9,969 nt of DNA from Gammaproteobacteria bacterium (GTDB lineage Bacteria; Pseudomonadota; Gammaproteobacteria; Granulosicoccales; Granulosicoccaceae): positions 1 through 9,969 of the forward strand of contig JAHQVR010000256.1 in assembly GCA_019634245.1 (NCBI GenBank), read 5' to 3'. Positions 7,079 to 9,969 of the stretch are shown in pieces. Position numbers and translations under genes: made by a program. The notes beneath the pieces are model-generated. The model had not been told where the DNA came from. It saw only the letters and a list, made by a program, of their open reading frames with translations, and searched no databases. Numbering within the stretch: position 1 is the stretch's first letter; each line of letters begins with the position of its first letter.

Positions 7079-7936
7079 ATGCGTTGGAGACAAGGCAGGC
7101 GTAGTACAAATGTTGAAGACCGAAGAGGTAGAGGTCCTGGGCGTCGGTCCGCTGGCGGTCCGATGAAAATTGGTGGTGGTGCGGGCATTTTGCTGATTAT
7201 CGCAGCGCTGTTCTTCGGGCAGGACATCACTGGCATGTTAGGCGGTGGTTCACAGGTTGCGCCACCGGTTGGTGGTACGACTACGCAGCTCGACCCGAAT
7301 GATGAGGGCGCTCAGTTTATCTCAACTATTCTCGCTGATACCGAAGACGTTTGGACCAAACTTTTTCAAAGTGCTGGGCAGACATATCAAGTTCCCAAAT
7401 TGGTGATGTTTGAGGACGGAGTTAATTCGGCGTGTGGATTCACTTCATCAGCGGCAGGTCCTTTTTACTGTCCGGGTGATTCCAAAGTTTATATTGACCT
7501 ATCGTTTTTTAGAGAAATGCAGCGTATGCAGGCTATAGGAGATTTCGCTCAGGCATATGTGTTGGCACATGAGGTTGGTCATCATGTACAGAATTTGCTG
7601 GGTGTCTCGATGGCCGTTCAAAGTAAACAACGGCAAGTGTCAAAGGTGCAGGCTAATCGCTTGTCCGTGTTAACTGAGCTTCAAGCTGACTGCTACGCTG
7701 GAGTCTGGGCTCATCATGCCCATAAGGATCGAGCACTGTTGGAGCCAGGCGATTTGGAAGAGGGTATGAACGCAGCTAGTAAAATTGGTGATGACGCTCT
7801 CATGGCCAGTGCTGGTCGACGGATACATCCGGATGCATTTACACACGGTTCTTCAAAGCAACGACAACAATGGCTCTATATCGGTCTTGAATCGGGAGAT
7901 CCGAATAGCTGTGACACCTTTGGTGCTGCTTCTTAA
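7079..7936 (+). CDS. ypfJ: YpfJ-type membrane-anchored neutral zinc metallopeptidase
   Basis: A putative zinc-dependent peptidase of the YpfJ/KPN_02809 family, 285 residues. The Arg-rich N-terminus (MRWRQGRRSTNVEDRRGRGPG, first 21 residues by position 1-21) matches the family's usual start. It is followed by a Gly-rich turn and one transmembrane helix (about 31-47), so the protease domain probably faces the periplasm. The catalytic motif is HEVGHH (164-169; H164, E165, H168) and the likely third zinc ligand is E200 in ELQADCYAG (200-208). Cysteines in NSACGFT and FYCPGDS (119, 131) are also typical of the family. ATG 7079 is chosen because GGAG (7069-7072) precedes it by 6 bases; longer readings run into the divergent gene. 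The substrate is unknown for the family. Confidence 0.9.
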   Translation: MRWRQGRRSTNVEDRRGRGPGRRSAGGPMKIGGGAGILLIIAALFFGQDITGMLGGGSQVAPPVGGTTTQLDPNDEGAQFISTILADTEDVWTKLFQSAGQTYQVPKLVMFEDGVNSACGFTSSAAGPFYCPGDSKVYIDLSFFREMQRMQAIGDFAQAYVLAHEVGHHVQNLLGVSMAVQSKQRQVSKVQANRLSVLTELQADCYAGVWAHHAHKDRALLEPGDLEEGMNAASKIGDDALMASAGRRIHPDAFTHGSSKQRQQWLYIGLESGDPNSCDTFGAAS

Positions 7937-7956
7937 TCCACTCTGAGCCTAAGTGC

Positions 7957-7979
7957 CGTGCCGGCGTTGGGTTGGCACG
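7957..7979. repeat. Short inverted repeat CGTGCC-N11-GGCACG after ypfJ
   Basis: A 6-bp GC-rich stem with an 11-base loop lies in the 76-base gap between ypfJ and the ATPase gene. No T-run follows, so it is a poor intrinsic terminator; it may still affect mRNA stability. The two genes could be cotranscribed. Confidence 0.35.
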
Positions 7980-8012
7980 AATTCCTAGAATCACCTAACG
8001 CAAGCGAATCTC

Positions 8013-8849
8013 ATGCGACTCAGTAGGCAAGCCTTTCTTGATTCACCCAAAAAGAGCGTGACTCTTTTGGGTATGTCTGGGGTTGGTAAAACTCGGCTGG
8101 CCAATGTTCTTCGTGGAGAGGACTGGTTTCATTACTCCGTGGACTATCGAATAGGTACGCGCTACTTGGATGAGCCTATTCTGGATAATGTTAAAACTCA
8201 GGCCATGCAGGTGCCATTTCTTCGAGAATTGTTGCGCAGCGATTCAATATATATCAGCAACAATGTCACCTTTGAAAATCTAAAACCATTGTCAACATTC
8301 TTGGGTATGGTTGGGGATCCGGATATGGGTGGTCTTCCATTGGCAGAATTCAAGCGGCGACAAGCATTACATTTGGCTGCCGAAATCAAAGCTACTCTGG
8401 ATATGGGCGATTTTATCGAAAAGGCGCATAATATTTATGGCTACAACCACTTTCTAAATGATGTCAGTGGCAGCTTCTGCGAAATCGACGATGAATCAGT
8501 GTTTGCCGCTGTTGCGGAGAAGTCATTGGTATTGTATTTAGAGGCCAATGAACAAGATCAACAGTTTCTGATTGAACGTGCTGCGCAAGAGCCGAAACCA
8601 CTGTACTACCGAGAACCGTTCCTTGATCAGCAGCTAAATGACTATCGTCACGAGAAGGCACTTGACTACGTATCGATGATAGATCCAAACGATTTTGTGC
8701 GATGGGTTTTCCCTCGACTATTCAAAGCACGGGTGCCTCGGTATAAAAAAATTGCTGATTCTTATGGGTATACAGTGCCGGCCCAAGCGGCATTGGAAGT
8801 CTCCAATGCTTCAGAATTCATCGATCTTGTGAGCAGTGCTCTGGGATAG
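8013..8849 (+). CDS. P-loop ATPase of unknown function
   Basis: A 278-residue soluble protein with a Walker A motif GMSGVGKT (20-27) right after a hydrophobic strand (SVTLLG), the layout of P-loop kinases and small ATPases. Other blocks that look constrained are VDYRIGTRYLDE (43-54), the NDVSGSFCEID segment (149-159), the hydrophobic strand SLVLYLEA (171-178) and PRYKKIADSYGYTV (242-255). No clear Walker B Asp-Glu pair and no membrane or signal segment is seen. The N-terminal half suggests a nucleotide- or shikimate-kinase-like fold, but no kinase substrate motif is recognised. The start ATG has no clear Shine-Dalgarno. It lies 54 bases before the metA-type gene on the same strand, which hints at cotranscription but not at function. 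I do not recognise a characterised homologue. Confidence 0.85.
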   Translation: MRLSRQAFLDSPKKSVTLLGMSGVGKTRLANVLRGEDWFHYSVDYRIGTRYLDEPILDNVKTQAMQVPFLRELLRSDSIYISNNVTFENLKPLSTFLGMVGDPDMGGLPLAEFKRRQALHLAAEIKATLDMGDFIEKAHNIYGYNHFLNDVSGSFCEIDDESVFAAVAEKSLVLYLEANEQDQQFLIERAAQEPKPLYYREPFLDQQLNDYRHEKALDYVSMIDPNDFVRWVFPRLFKARVPRYKKIADSYGYTVPAQAALEVSNASEFIDLVSSALG

Positions 8850-8903
8850 TGTCATTAGGCTCGGTATAGTAATTGGGTTATCACGGTACGATTTGATTCG
8901 AAA

Positions 8904-9969
8904 ATGCCTTTAGTCTCCTACAGAAATTTGCCCACTTATGAGCGCCTTAGAGGCGAAGGGCATACCATTTTGTCTCCGGGTAGGGCGGCTGAGCAAGACA
9001 TCCGCCCACTTCATGTGGGTTTGCTGAACATGATGCCGGATGCGGCTCTTCAGGCCACAGAACGGCAGTTCTTTCGACTGGTAGGTTCGAGTAATCCCAT
9101 TGCACAGTTTCATATGCATCCTTTTACATTGGATTCTATTTCTCGCTCAGCTAAGGCGAGAGCTCACATTGAGTCCTATTACGAACCGTGGAAAGAACTC
9201 CAGGAACGAGGGCTTGATGCACTGATTATCTCTGGAGCCAATGTCACACAGCCAGATTTAGCTTTGGAGGTGTTTTGGGATGATTTGAGTGAAGTTATCG
9301 CCTGGGCTGAAAATAATGTTACCTCGACATTGTGTTCGTGTTTAGCCACGCATTCAGTTTTGTTAGCCCGTTACGATATCGCGCGACAGCGTCTGTCGAG
9401 CAAGTGCTGGGGTGTTTTTGAGCATGAAGTAATACGTCGAGATCATCCGCTAGTTTCTCAGTTAAATACCCAGCAATCTGTTCCACACTCTCGTTTTAAC
9501 GACGTGTCTCGGCAGCAAATGGAAGCCAAGGGCCTTCATGTATTGATTGAAGGAGAGAAACCAGGTGTGCAATTGGCTGTTAGCCCCGACGGTTTTCGCA
9601 CTGTATTTTTCCAAGGTCATCCAGAGTACGATGAAATTAGTTTGATGAAAGAGTACAAGCGAGAGCTTGCACAGTTTTTTAACGGGACACGATCCGACTA
9701 TCCACCGGTGCCAGAACATTACTTTGATGCTCATGTCCTGGCGATTCTCGACGAGTATCGTGAGCAACTCGAAATAGCCAAAGCCAAGGGCACTATGCCA
9801 CCTGAATTTCCCGAGTATCTGATACGTCCTCGGTTACACAATACTTGGCACGATAGTGGTGAAGCGCTGGTAGGCAATTGGATTGGGTTGGTATATCAGC
9901 TCACGCACGCACAAAGGGAATTGCCGTTTATGGAAGGCGTAAATCCTGATGACCCTCTAAATTGGCTTA
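8904..9969 (+). CDS. metA: Homoserine O-acyltransferase, MetA family (3'-truncated by window edge)
   Basis: A 355-codon open frame without a stop, cut by the right edge. It starts MPLVSYRNLPTYERLRGEG and is a MetA-type class I glutamine amidotransferase-like fold enzyme, which acylates the hydroxyl of homoserine in methionine synthesis. The catalytic Cys is C146 (STLCSCLATHS, aligned with E. coli C142), with H239 and E241 in GHPEYD completing the triad. HVGLLNMMPDAALQATERQF (37-56), the YYEPWKEL segment (92-99), GVFEHEV (170-176) and VPHSRFND (193-200) are family hallmarks. E. coli MetA has 309 residues, so this form has a C-terminal extension. Position 115 (GANVTQPD), which in MetA separates succinyl (Gly) from acetyl (Glu) users, is Thr here, so the acyl donor is uncertain. 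No MetJ box or SAM riboswitch was recognised in the 54 bases upstream, and the Shine-Dalgarno is weak. Confidence 0.93.
   Translation, partial: MPLVSYRNLPTYERLRGEGHTILSPGRAAEQDIRPLHVGLLNMMPDAALQATERQFFRLVGSSNPIAQFHMHPFTLDSISRSAKARAHIESYYEPWKELQERGLDALIISGANVTQPDLALEVFWDDLSEVIAWAENNVTSTLCSCLATHSVLLARYDIARQRLSSKCWGVFEHEVIRRDHPLVSQLNTQQSVPHSRFNDVSRQQMEAKGLHVLIEGEKPGVQLAVSPDGFRTVFFQGHPEYDEISLMKEYKRELAQFFNGTRSDYPPVPEHYFDAHVLAILDEYREQLEIAKAKGTMPPEFPEYLIRPRLHNTWHDSGEALVGNWIGLVYQLTHAQRELPFMEGVNPDDPLNWL

Noticed and set aside
6959..7093. 45-residue N-terminal extension of the TatD-family protein
   Set aside because: The extension is unlike any family member and would cover the divergent promoter region and the ypfJ start; the internal ATG at 6958 has a plausible ribosome binding site.
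7957..7979. Intrinsic terminator after ypfJ
   Set aside because: The hairpin is followed by AATTCC rather than a T-run, so it was listed only as an inverted repeat.
8850..8903. SAM riboswitch, MetJ box or promoter before metA
   Set aside because: The 54-base gap is too short for a SAM riboswitch and lacks AGACGTCT-like repeats. TATAGT at 8865-8870 has no matching -35 element.

Overview
The window looks like ordinary chromosome of a gammaproteobacterium, probably a marine-type relative of the Pseudomonas/Oceanospirillales/Cellvibrio groups. Three things suggest this: moderate GC content; the gene order glyQ-glyS-gmhB-lysophosphatidic acid acyltransferase, which is the order found near the replication origin in Pseudomonas (there followed by gyrB, which is absent here); and protein sequences close to gammaproteobacterial versions. 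No tRNA, rRNA, CRISPR array, transposase, integrase or phage gene was found.

Layout. Bases 1-198 carry no gene. They hold a 15-bp tandem repeat built on GGGTCGGACC, then a compact set of inverted repeats and a T-run just before glyQ. Bases 232-4529 are a tightly overlapping plus-strand operon: glyQ and glyS (both subunits of glycyl-tRNA synthetase), gmhB (heptose bisphosphate phosphatase for the LPS core) and a PlsC-type acyltransferase. Each gene overlaps the next by 4 to 8 bases. Bases 4530-4744 are a convergent gap holding five more copies of the GGTCGGACC core in both orientations, so the operon has this repeat on both sides. Bases 4745-5995 (minus) are a two-gene unit, an AraC-type regulator followed by a VOC/glyoxalase-fold protein. 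Bases 6161-6958 (minus) encode a YjjV-like TatD-family metal hydrolase. It diverges from a plus-strand YpfJ-type membrane zinc metallopeptidase (7079-7936) across a 120-bp gap with a perfect 8-6-8 inverted repeat. A P-loop ATPase of unknown function (8013-8849) is followed by a MetA-family homoserine O-acyltransferase (from 8904), which runs off the right edge.

How the genes relate. The first operon combines translation (glycine charging) with envelope lipid and LPS precursor synthesis. The AraC/VOC pair looks like a small self-contained regulated module. The last gene is the first committed acyl transfer of methionine synthesis; the ATPase next to it has no known job. No clear novel multi-gene system is evident. 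The best leads are the repeat family, the acyl-specificity position of the MetA protein, the uncharacterised ATPase beside metA, and three clean inverted repeats in promoter regions.
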